Position numbers and translations under genes: made by a program
In this document: positions 24,333 through 36,000 of the stretch, piece after piece
Layout of the letters: the number at the start of each line of letters is the position of its first letter
Numbering within the stretch: position 1 is the stretch's first letter
NCBI GenBank assembly: GCA_002633025.1
Contig: NMRB01001406.1
Coordinates: 106,347-170,346, forward strand
Source of the DNA: Notospermus geniculatus
Lineage: Eukaryota > Nemertea > Pilidiophora > Heteronemertea > Lineidae
Length of the DNA stretch: 64,000 nucleotides
Direction: 5' to 3'
Notes under the pieces: model-generated
What the model saw: only the letters and a program-made list of their open reading frames with translations
What the model was told of the DNA's origin: nothing
Databases searched by the model: none

Positions 24333-25432
24333 GGGCCGATGGGGTTCTCTGCGTCATCTCATTCAGTTTCAGACCGCGGTTGTGTTTGCGATTTTGGAAC
24401 GACTTTTTAGCGCCCTACAATCCCTGACCCTGGTCATTCGATTGACGGAATTGTGTGGCATTCCTGACCAGGGAGGGATTCTAAAGTTATGCTGCTAGGC
24501 CTATTACATCATGACCTGATGACATGAATACTTAGGCCTATACACCATGTTGCATGTACACTGAACAGTTGAAACATTGTATACAGTTACCACAGGCGTC
24601 TCATACGTCTGGGGGGAGGAGGGAGGTTTTTGGGGACCCTGGGGCTATACTATACCAGTGTATACACTATAAAAAGACAACCAAAAACCTCCCTCTTCCC
24701 CCTACAAGTGCAGACAGACGTATGAGACGCCTGTGCAGTTACTATGGATGGCATGCAGGCTAAGGCCAGGGCCGGGGAGCAGCAAAAACACACCCAAGTT
24801 TCTGCAAGGCCACACAGTGACAGTAGGTTTCGTACAGAGAATTCACTATCCCAACATTAACTACATTCATGCATGCGTACCCAACGGGAAAACACTAAGA
24901 ATAGAGGAGTAAAACGGGTAGAATTTCAGATTGCCAGCAGCCTTTTTCAAGACCATGAAGACAGACACCATTTTACCTACCTCCAGCCAGGAGGTGCCCC
25001 ACTTCAGAGCTAGACTGATGTCCTGCCCTCGATATGCTAGTTAGCATAACGTCTCGAGGACGGCGGAGAAGTCTACTTCAGCGCCAACCCGCGAATCTGG
25101 TTCCCACCACACCTGGGCACCTCCAACTGGGAGTACCACTTTAGTTCTTCTTCCTACCGTAAGATGGCACTTCAGTTTGGTGTAATAGGGGACATAATCT
25201 TCATAACAAAATGTCCCATGTTTTTTTCTACCAATCATTTGCTGTCAGAATCATGGAAGGGACAGTTTATTAAGCGTGGTAGGCCATATATCAATAATGA
25301 ACAATGCTGAGACACTTTTTTTATTCTCGATTTATTCCTCAAAAATGTTAATTCATTGCTATTCCTCATGCAAGATAACTGAACATAAGTACAGCTGATA
25401 CTCTGTTTTGAGAAAAGAGAAATAAAACCATA
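24333..25432. other. HAGH upstream region and spacer
   Basis: About 100 bp upstream of the HAGH ATG probably hold its promoter, but I see no diagnostic box. The rest holds a fold-back element (24591-24735) and low-complexity AT-rich sequence without supported exons. Confidence 0.45.
24591..24735. mobile_element. 145 bp fold-back element
   Basis: CACAGGCGTCTCATACGTCT is mirrored by AGACGTATGAGACGCCTGTG. A second matched block follows inward (GGAGGGAGGTTTTTGG against CCAAAAACCTCCCTC). Confidence 0.85.
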
Positions 25433-25583
25433 TCCCAGGAAAAAATGAACTACGAACTACTATGAACTCTTACCATATAACTGTGAAGTTCATAGTTTTA
25501 CTATACATTTCATGGTAAAACTATGAACTTCACAGTTATTTGGCAAGCGTTCATAGTAGTTTGTAGTTCATTTTTTCCTGGGA
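25433..25583. mobile_element. 151 bp fold-back element
   Basis: TCCCAGGAAAAAATGAACTA is mirrored by TAGTTCATTTTTTCCTGGGA. The arms continue inward through ACTATGAAC and TAACTGTGAAGTTCATAG. Imperfect pairing also extends outward through ATAAAAC. Confidence 0.85.
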
Positions 25584-25925
25584 TTGTTTTATCAATATTG
25601 TTGAAGACTTCTTATATAATACATAGAACAATTAAATAACATACGGCATAACATTTGGAAGAATATAACAGGACTAACAAATAAAACGCTCATTATTTTC
25701 ATATTGCTGTAATTCTTTCAAGCCAGAAACATCACGTCACAGTTCAGATGAAGAATATTCTTCACATATTTGGGAAATATCGATGTGTCTTACTGGTACC
25801 ACTTTTAAAGTGCCACTGTATGCCTGAGGTATGCTTCAGTGTCTACCCCTGGTGGCAGCATTGGGAACCAGTTGAAAAGTTTGGCACATTAATTGCGTGT
25901 TCTATTTCTTACTGGCGCTTACACT

Positions 25926-26681
25926 GGTAGTATGTAAACATTGAAACGTTTCAAAAGAAACGAGCCAGATGAAACGACCCAAAAGTTTTTAAAAATACGA
26001 AAAATCATAACAAAAATACCAAAAACCTATATTATTTTACATTGTTTGAATAGAGGAATGTAGATGACCCGATGCCTTCATGATTTTTATCATCATTTTA
26101 GCTTTTTCTGCAATTTCTTTGCCAGATTTAGGCTACACTGCGAGGAACGCTGTCACATTTTCCTCTCGCCAACCTCGCACCCCTCATAATGGAATGATCG
26201 GAGTACGCTAATTGGTTGGAATGCTCATGGCTTATTATCTATATTCACAACTCGCATGCACGTTGTTACAAACTTTGCCCAATATCAAAAACGATATATT
26301 TTGAAGACGTTTTGAGGCCTCACACAAATTCCTCACAGAAAGTAACCATGGCGAGTGACATATAGAGGAAGTACATGATAAAAGGTATTAATAATCACAT
26401 AGAGAATTTCTGAAGCGACGACTTCCATATTTGGGGTCGGAGACCTTGAACATTGAATGAATGGGAAGCATGGTGTCATGTAAACAATAACAACACGTTG
26501 TTTTGAACGGGAGACGTGTATTTTGAGAGATTTAATGCTATTATGCCATGAAAGTGCCAAAAATGAACTGGAAATAACAAAATTACACCGTTTCTGCCAT
26601 GCAACTTCAGATTTAGCATGTTTTTTGGGTCGTTTCATTTGGCTCGTTTCTTTTGAAACGTTTCAATGTTTACATACTACC
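25926..26681. mobile_element. MULE-like element, 9 bp target duplication
   Basis: Terminal inverted repeats of about 60 bp begin GGTAGTATGTAAACATTG and contain AAACGTTTCAAAAGAAACGA. The 9 bp GCTTACACT lies directly outside both ends (25917-25925 and 26682-26690). Nine base pairs is the Mutator-like signature. The 756 bp element has no transposase frame. One arm recurs at the tandem-duplication junction at 36151. Confidence 0.85.
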
Positions 26682-26899
26682 GCTTACACTGACCTGGCAT
26701 GACAACGTTTTATTTGCCAGTAGTTCTCCAAGTTGGGCCTGTCGCGTCAGGCGCTACAAACCCTCCCCTGAGCCGGTTACTTCGGGAAGTATCCCAGCAT
26801 GCAAAGTATGATGTCACTTCCGAACATGACATGCACACAGCCCTTGCATACATCAGTGTGTACATCAGCATGCAAAAGAAATCGAACACTGGCGTGATA

Positions 26900-26969
26900 G
26901 ACACGAGTAAGTGTCATGGCGGACAATCAGCCAATCAGAGCGCATCCGCCATGACACTTTACTCGTGTC
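26900..26969. mobile_element. 70 bp TA-flanked micro-MITE
   Basis: GACACGAGTAAGTGTCATGG is mirrored by CCATGACACTTTACTCGTGTC apart from small changes, with TA on both sides. The loop contains CAGCCAATCAGAG, an intact CCAAT box. Confidence 0.75.
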
Positions 26970-28333
26970 TAACACGACAGCATTCTTTTACTGGCATCCA
27001 TGTGCATGTCTGAGAAAGCGATAGTGTCTGGCCGCGGTGCAAGAAATCGAACACGCTATTTGATTCCCTAGCAACCAGAGGCAACCACATCAGTCACGTA
27101 AAACTGACTTTCACTCGTTTCAACACTTGTTTTTTCAGCAACATTGATTGCTGTTGTTTTGGCCATTTCAGTCTCCAAATGGAGAGATAATATTCTCTAA
27201 AATCTTCCCGTTCCTACGACTCATTAATAATTATTTGCTCAGTTGATTTCATAAATGATACTTGTATAATGTGATAGCACCTTACGTATTGTGCTGTTAT
27301 GGAAATGACAGGCCTACTACATGTACCATATTGGTAAAACCATCAGCAGTTCACAAAAACACTGCCAAGTTTGGCAAACCACTGTACCGGTATGCCAAAA
27401 CAATCAAAGAAATCAACAGGGTTCCTACATAACTTTCAGCCAGCAAAAGTCGGAGACACTAAACTCTACAGCTCGCTAAAATCTGTACAAAATCTAAGGA
27501 AATACATACAACGTTAAGACCAGCTACAAGTTTTGTGCCTTCCCCTCCACACTTCTAACTTGTGACCCATTGAAGAACAAATTCATATGTCTGTTATTCT
27601 CCGCTGAACCCGACACAATATATCCCTGAACATGGAATTTGTAGGTCAGTGAGTCCTCTGATATCCTTATAGCAGATGGAAACTTATTTAAAGGGGACGT
27701 GGCAACTGATCAGTGGTAGGTGAGAATCCTTCGACATCTTAGTGACTTTCTCCCATCAGAAGACAAAATGATCGAGGCACTTCATGTAATATAGCACAGG
27801 AATCGAAGCTCGAATGACTAGTCGCTGGAATTAATCAGCAATCAGAACGGAGGGTGTGGCAGCCAGCTCTCAGTTCTTTAAAGAAAGGAATCATAGACCA
27901 ATGAATTCACTAAAATGCATACGGTACTTCAATCTCCCCAAAATTTACAAATATCTAACAAAATGTCCAGATGTTGAACGATCAACTCCAACTATGTAAA
28001 AGTTCTGTTGTCCTTGAGGTGTTCACTTGTACTTTTTACCATGTCAATGGTCATGCTCCGTCAACCACTGCTTGCTTGACTGTAACCTTGAATGTCTCTT
28101 AATTAGCAACTTAGATGACAACTGAAATGCCACGTCACAAGGATGCCCTGACATCATTACTCAGCGACTTTCAATCCTTCACATAACATCAAGGCCATCA
28201 GGTGACCTTGAGGCGCTGCCAATTCTGTTCTCAAGGTCACATCTACATGACCTTCAGCAGTTTCCAGTTCGCCGACATGGAATTCGATTTGGAGGCTGTG
28301 GAATGTTGGGACTTTCCTATCATTGTATCATTG
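26970..28333 (-). other. 3' flank and probable 3' UTR of the EPAC gene
   Basis: This follows the EPAC stop codon on the minus strand and has no supported coding exon. It contains scattered AAGGTCA/TGACCTTGA words near 28200-28260. A TTTATT at about 26709 (AATAAA on minus) is one possible transcript end; the true end is unknown. Confidence 0.45.
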
Positions 28334-31300
28334 TCATGATCGACGAGGTTCCAACTTGTGGGAGAGTTGAGTAAAAATGCGTTGGTTGTCAATGACACGG
28401 AAGTTTCTGAAAGAAGGGAGTATGCTTAAACTTAGTATGCTTAAACCTGCGTACATGGTCCTTAACAACAAACTGTTGTCACAAATTCAGAAAGGGGCGA
28501 GGCCAATGGTGGTGAAATTGATGCTTTTGTCATAAGTAAATTTAATGATTCATTGAATCAAATCTCCATGGAAACCCACCTGACGTAATTCTTGACTTCT
28601 TGCATATTCTTCATGGAAATTGGGGGATCAATACCTGAAGGAAGAAAAAGTTAGACGATATTAGAAGTTGAATTTGTTTGAATGTTGAGTTGAGAGCCCA
28701 GCGTCATCAACCTCGTTCCCAGGGGTCGTTCGCTTTCTGACAATATGGCGGTCGCGTCACTAACCCCTGGCATCAGCTTTGGATTTAACGCACGTGATTG
28801 GTTGACGGGAAACCGTCAAATATATCCAAGAATGTACCCAAAGAAATTTTCTAAATATTTTGGATCAAACCAGAAGGTTATCTATATCCAGGTTTGATGA
28901 TTTTTTGTAAAAAGAATTTTAAAAAGCACTGGTTAGTATTTCAAATTGATTATTTTGACTCGTGCTGCCACCTATACTTAGTCCAAGATTCCTGGATTAG
29001 CAACCGAAGCTGATTCCAGGGGTTAGTGAGCGAGTGGTCCGAGGTTGTCTGAGCGAACTATACCCCTGGGGACGAGGTTGCAGCGTCATGGATCACTCGA
29101 TGGCTCTATAGAGCTTGTGCAGGTGACGTCATCTGGGAAAAATCTGCCAAATTGACTGTCAAATTGACGTCAAATGATGTCAGCGACCCACGTGGTGCAT
29201 TTTGGTCGTCAGTGCAAGTGGAGTGTGTGCACCTTCAACCATGACGCAATCTACACGTGGCGCACTTTGTCGTCGACGTCAGCATGGTGGACCGCCGGTG
29301 AAAAGTGACGTCATAATGAGCCACTGCACAAGCTCTATAGACATATTGGGTGAAGTAATGAATAGCAGGAGGAAACCGGTGCCTGGAGAGAACTTGTACT
29401 GTGTCAGAAGAAAGTCGCCATCTCTGTCTCATGAAGAATAAGTCTGACTGGGGATCGAACCTGGAATCTCAGTGGTGACAGGCATTGATGTTTCCACTGC
29501 ACCACTCTGACAGAAAGTAGAATTGATAAATGCTGGTTCACATCTCCTTGAATGAAATAGAAACTGAAGACAAAGATAATTTCATGCCACATTGCTGTCG
29601 AATTGGGGGCAGACCCAGGATTTCTTTCAAGGGTGGTCTGAGGATGGCGACCACAGGCAAATGCTGAAGGCCAATGCCCACACCGAGGGGGGTCTGGGTT
29701 CTCCCCCAGGAAATTCTAGAAACTATGCTAGAGATGCAATTTCAAGCCAATCCTGATGAAAAATTGTTGGTAGACAACTTGAGCAGAGGGATCCAGATCC
29801 CGTGGACTGGCACCTGTCGTAGTGGTCTTATATGACTTATGACGGAACTTACGAAGGGGTACACTCCGGCAGTAGCGAATGGTTCTCAAGGTCTGAGCAA
29901 TCATGTGCATCTTCTCAAAGTTGATGAGGCCATCGAAGTAGGACTTATTCCCTTCATGAGTGAAGGTCATATCTGCAATAAGACAAATATTGAAATTGAC
30001 GAGTGAAGACCTGAACACCCACTAAGAGGAGGCAACCAACCTCTATGCTGTATGGCACTGCAAAGAAATGAAGAGCCACACTGGGATTTGAACTGGACGA
30101 CTTGTGCTTCTTGAGTCCAACGCTCTACCACCTGAACTGACGAGACATGGTCCCACTAGCTGGGCTAGCAGACCTGCGGTTATGGTTCGCTTCAACACTG
30201 TGGCGAGTGCATGGCGACCCATCCAACTCATGACCATGCTCCGACATTTTTGGCAAAGACAGTCAGCCTACATCCTCCTTTCTTACCTTTCATGAGTAAG
30301 GGCATAAATGGGATAATAGAGGGCTCCATTTTTGCAACCATCAGGCGATATGCCCTGTGATTTCTGGACGGATCCATCAGAGTTTCAAAATCACTAAAAA
30401 GTTTCTTGAATTTGCCTGGGAGACGCTGAAAAGTAGAAGATAATGCTTACTGCTCTCATAGTGAGAAACATAGAAGCAACATCAAACCATGTGTTACGGC
30501 CAGAAAGCCAAAGGTTGGCCTGTCAGAATGGTGCAATAGAAACATCAGTGTCTGTTGCTTCTGAGGTTCTGGGTTCGATCCCCACCGTAGGATCCACTCT
30601 CCATGTGTTTCGCAGAAGGACAATTCTTTATGTCGTGGGCAACTTGGACAAGATTTTCTTTCCATAGTTACCTCCCTCCTTATGTAAACTCGTTGAATTA
30701 TCCATGGAACTAATGCAGCTAGGCCTATCTTGGTCACTCAGCTCTTGATTCCAAACTTCAAAACTCGATGATGTACATGTACATGGAAAGTTACAATAAG
30801 TTTTACGTACCTCCCAAGTTTGTGACAAACGACTGACAGCAGTATTACTAAGGCCCATCACTATTGCATAAAATGAATTCAAGTTCTGATACTCCTTGCA
30901 ACTGAAACGAGAACAGAACACACGAACAAATCAGTTCGTGTCCGAAAAACAGACTTGCTAAAAAGAAATGGAACAAATGTAACTGTGTGGACATGGAGAC
31001 AAGGGACTTGTTACTTTGAATACTCACTATGCTGCCAGTTTGATGAATTTCCTCAAAAGCTGCACCCGTTTACCAACCGTCGACGTAAGGCACATTTCCG
31101 TGACAACCCAGTATTGCACTTCGTTAAAACGACGTAGGAAGACATCGAGGTTTGTGGTAATTTTCTTAAATTTGTGTCTTCCGAACACAAGGTATATTAG
31201 TTCATACTGAAACAGAAGAGAAACTCTCTTAACGTCCAAACATCTAGAATTACTTTTGAGAAACCCAATATTCATTGTACAGTGGAACCTCCCTATTCAG

Positions 31301-33076
31301 GACAGCTTCTGGACTGACCATGTTGTCTTTTGAGATGTTTCCTGAATACGGAGGTCAAAATGAATAGAAAGGGCTTCTTGGAGACTCGACTTTGGTGTCC
31401 TTAGTGAGGGTGTCCTCCAGGCAGAGTTGTTTGCTGAGGACATTTCCATTGTACAGTTATGACGTTTGGGTGGGCCCACTACAATCAACTGCAGATTCAA
31501 ATGTGGTGTCCCCAGTCCGTGGCCTTGTAATTGAGCCGTGAACTTTCAAATAAGAGGGCCAAGAGTGCCCACCCACAACTCCGTTCGTTGGTCTGCCATT
31601 GAGACTCACCTCATGTAAGCACCGATATAACTCCCAGTCATATAGAAGCAGATGATATGCAACTTCCTTCGTACTCATCTCTTCCACAGACATACCTAGT
31701 AACATGGTCGGACCATCCTGTTCAGGGAGTGGCGTCTGCAAAAAACAACAAACAAAATGAAATTCTCTTCCGCACCACAGCCCTGTCATGGAAGTTAATC
31801 CCGTTTGAGGACAGATTGGGTTGATACTTACGAGAGCATCCACGTGCTCCCTGGGAGAAATGAACAACTGGCCGTTAAGGCTCGTACCAGAGGTCACGGC
31901 AAGGTCATTGTTCTTGAACTCAATTCGCTCTGCAAATCGAAAGACAAGATGAAAAGCATATTCGGTCAAAATCATTATACAATGCAGTGCGATGGGGAAC
32001 CCACAACCCACGCCCATAAGACCTGTGAGACGTGGGAACACAGCAGTGACGTTTTTTTCCCACCAATAAACAAACGACAGTGTCAGCCAACCTACCACCA
32101 TTCGACTTGACCTCACATAGCACCAAATTATCATCACGGAGACCGATCTTCTCGGCAGCCTGTTGTATTATTTGCTCCACCGTTGCATCCATCCGTAGCT
32201 TCAAGGTGGTGTACGTATGATTGGCACAGAAGACTTTGACGATATCTGCAATCAAACAATGGATCGCTAGAACGCTAACGGCAATCCAGGGCCCCTGTGT
32301 CTTGACCCTGAAGGCAGTCTTATTGAAGCACTCTGCCCCTACTTTTGGCCCTTTGAGTTCATCAGAAGTGAGTAATCAACCTTTACCGAGGTAGTGCACC
32401 ACTATCTGGTTGACGTTGACCTTACCTTCGTCGGAAGGTTTGACCGGTTGCCGAGTACCTGACCGGTCATCTTCAGACACGTTATCCTTAGACCCGCGCA
32501 GACGTAAGGATCCTTTCATTACTGTCTTCTTAGGGCTGGAGGAGGGATCACTGGAAGACAGAACAATGTGACTCGTTACGGTACTGTTCTTCTCATAACA
32601 GCAATGTGTGTTACAAGCTCTGTGATTGGTTGAATATGTTGACGATCATGATCTCAACCTACCGTGATCTCCGTTGCATAATTCTAACAAGATTGGAAGC
32701 CTCTTCAGAAAATGGTGGGTGGGCCTTCATGTCATCCAACACAGCACTGTGCAGCTCCTGGAAACAAGAAATGGTCAGAAATGTTTCTGATAGTCGATGG
32801 TTGAAAATACTCCAGTAGTTCTGATCTAATAGTCACAATGTTGTGGGGAAAGGCAGAGGATCTCTGACGGACATGTTTGATGGTCATCGCTGAATGCGGA
32901 AGAACAATGCTGAAGGTTCGAGAAGCCTACCTCCAAGAATGCTTGTATTGTCCTCTCACTCATAAAGGCCGCCTCCCCGATGACACGGTACCACTCCTTG
33001 ACGAACTGGATGACACGACGTTTATTGGCAAGTGAAAATTCAGCAGAATCTGATGTAGGTCCCTGAGCAGTTGCTT
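28334..33076 (-). CDS. RAPGEF4: EPAC block: REM end, RA region and CDC25-homology GEF domain
   Basis: Twelve exons: 33076-32931, 32757-32663, 32550-32426, 32245-32096, 31929-31832, 31735-31610, 31206-31028, 30901-30811, 30425-30287, 29972-29853, 28634-28580, 28406-28334 (TGA at 28336-28334). All are GT-AG and in phase. Recognisable blocks: [13 protein letters not shown] (end of REM); [16 protein letters not shown] (Ras-association region); [57 protein letters not shown] and [14 protein letters not shown] (CDC25 domain); [20 protein letters not shown]; and the C-terminal [20 protein letters not shown]. These match EPAC nearly residue for residue. The exchange-core residues are intact, so this half appears functional. 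Confidence 0.95.
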
Positions 33077-36000
33077 CTGCATGATAGGTGCAGATAGTCA
33101 AGGAGAACAACTCATGAAATGATGTGATCATGTGCAAGGCACCAGATAATCATCCTGGAGTAATCGATGGTTCTGAGGCACTGACTCCATACATCACAAC
33201 ACACAAACCTTCGAGATATTACGGCCAGCAGTTTGACAGCTTGTGCAATGGGACATGGGGGAGAGAGTATTTTAGCATAGGTTACCACACACAAACCCTT
33301 GAGGCATTACAGCTAATTTGACAGGCAATGCGAAGGGGAGTGATCAGTATACCAGTATAGGCACCTTTCCTTTATAGGGTTTTCTCTTCTCTCAAAGCAT
33401 AGTGTTTACATAAGGTAGGCTTCGCTTCGCAGGCACGGATCCAAGGGGGGCGCACCCGGCACACTTTGGCCAACAAATCTGTAAAATCGACCGTGAAATT
33501 CTGGAACTTGGCGCATATTTCAATGTTCCTTGCACAGGGCACCCCCTCTTTTCCCAAATCCTGGATCGGCGCGTGCTTCATGATCATTTTGAAAAGGATA
33601 TTGTGACATAAGTGCGGGGCAGAGGTGATTGTATGGCATGAAGATGACGTGTGTTAGCAGGAAGTCTTCGAGGAAATTATCCGACGTCTCCTCGCTCTTG
33701 TTTTCAATACGTGTCTCCAGCAGGTATTCCAGCATCTTGTCAGGAGTACCCGCCATCACCGAATACCTGAAATAGGAAAGGCAGAGTATCAAGTCAAATG
33801 CAGACAGTATGGATTCCTGAATTACCAGGGTCAACACAAATGCTTCAACCCTCGTTTGTCTCTGGATGGAGAGGCAGGGACCATAAATGGCCCAAGGTTC
33901 TAAGGATGTCTGGGCAGCTAGCTGCACACACAGGTCTCCTGGGTAGCATCCCAAATCATTCGGGTCTATGCCAACGCTCCTTCTCTCGCACTTGTGGAGG
34001 GAGCAGGGATGTAAATGGTCCAAGCTTCTCAGGATAAGGGTACAGTCAATTTCTTTGACAATTTAAGGCTTTTCTCTCTTGGTGACTGTACAGAACCTTC
34101 GACTTACTTATGATGTGACTGTATAGAACCATCCGAGTTTTTCTTATTCATTGGAATCTTCTCGAGCACCAAGACATCCTGTCCATGTTCCTTCAGCCGC
34201 ACTGTGTTGGCTTCAACATCCTTGGAATAGAGAAATCATTGGTCTTAGCTTGTAGGTTACGTCATAAGGTAGGCAACAATGGTAAATTTTCCTACTTAAA
34301 GCCAACTGGCATGTGAGAACTCTCACTTGGAGATGCGCCTACACTCACCCTCAGGATCCTGTTAAAATCATCCTTGTCAACTCTCAGGAAATGACAATTG
34401 TCCTCCCTCAGAACAATCGTGGCAGCCCGCGGAGCATCGTTGACAAGCGCCAGCTTCCCAAAGTCGTCACCTTCGTGGAGAGTGCAAACGACACCTCGAC
34501 CATAGATGACGACGTTTACTGATCCTTTTAGGATGATGTACCACGACTTTCCTTCGTCACCTTGGTTGAATACTGAAAGACAACAGCATCAAATTGAACC
34601 AACTCCTCGTTGCACTCGATTGTTGCATAACATTTACACTTTTGCCCTGAAGTAAGACTAAAGGTGTCATTCCATGTGCAAGTTTTTCAACACTCGGTCA
34701 TAGAAAACTGGACAATTGCTCTCTATGGAGAATTCGGCTATAGAAAACTTGGATAGTTGCTCTCTATGGGCAACTTGGCCATAGAAAACTGTGGATAGTT
34801 GCTCTCTATGGGCAACTCGGCCATAGAAAAGTTATGATAGTTGCTCCCTATGGGCAACTCGGCCATAGAAAACTGTGGATAGTTGCTCTCTATGGGCAAC
34901 TCGGCCATAGAAAAGTGTGGATAGTTGCTCTCTATGGGCAACTCGGCCATAGAAAAGTGTGGATAGCCGCTCTCTATGGGCAACTCGGCTGTAGAAAACT
35001 GTGTATAGCCACTCTCGATGGGCAACTCGGCCATAGAAAACTGGATAGTCGCCTTCTATGGGCAACTCGGCCATAGAAAACTGTGGATAATTGCTCTCTA
35101 TGGGCAACTCGGCCGTAGAAAACTGTGGGTAGTTATTTTGCCAACGGTCTTTGCAAAAGGAAACCAACAACGGTGAATTGACTTTTGAGAACCAACTTTA
35201 ATCGAGGAGTGGCTTGAATCACATAGACACTGCACAATACTTACACACAGTGCCAGCTTTAGGGTGCGACTCAAACATGATGACGTTGGCAAGTTCTCGT
35301 TTCACCATAGTGGACAGATGGGACAAGGCCTTGATATGCAGCAGTTCATCGTAGATTAACTCTAAGTCTTCCAAAGTGCGATCGTTGGGGCTAAAAGAGA
35401 AACGGACCGTAGACTTAGGCTCGCTTTCCATTCACGCGATTTTCACGCAGAGATGCTCGAAAGCATTGTTTGTTTCCATGGCGTTAGTCACCGACAAAGG
35501 ATGCGGCAACGCACCGCTCGAAAATCACGTGAATGGATTCTTAGCCTTAGACCAATGCAGATATTTGCTGTAAGAATGAGCTTCAACTAACACACTGAAG
35601 GACTGAACTAAGAATTCATGACATTGAGTTGAGACCCAATCACCAAATATGGCAATATTGACTATACAGACAATATTGGGGAATAAATGTACAGCAGGAG
35701 GAAACTGGAGTGCCCTGAGAAAACTGTACTGTCACAGAGAGCCATCTCATTCCAGGAATCAATCAGCTGCCTCTCGGAGACAAGCTGGACACTCCAACTA
35801 CTGCAGCACCATGTTCCCCTTTCAACTTACGCTTTCCGTAATATCATTCTCAGCATGGCGTCGGGGCCAATCTGCCCCAACATGGACAGTGTATACTGTA
35901 GCTCATCGTCACATTCTTTCTTGTCCGCGTTCGTTGGTAACGTGCCGATTCCTTCATCATCGTCATGGAAGCGGTAGAAAAGGTATTTATCCATGAACTG

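Noticed and set aside
34738-35170. Long minus frames reading [14 protein letters not shown] repeatedly, and their plus-strand counterparts
   Set aside because: They are a product of the 42 bp intronic minisatellite, whose unit is a multiple of three. They lie between EPAC exons and have no splice or homology support.
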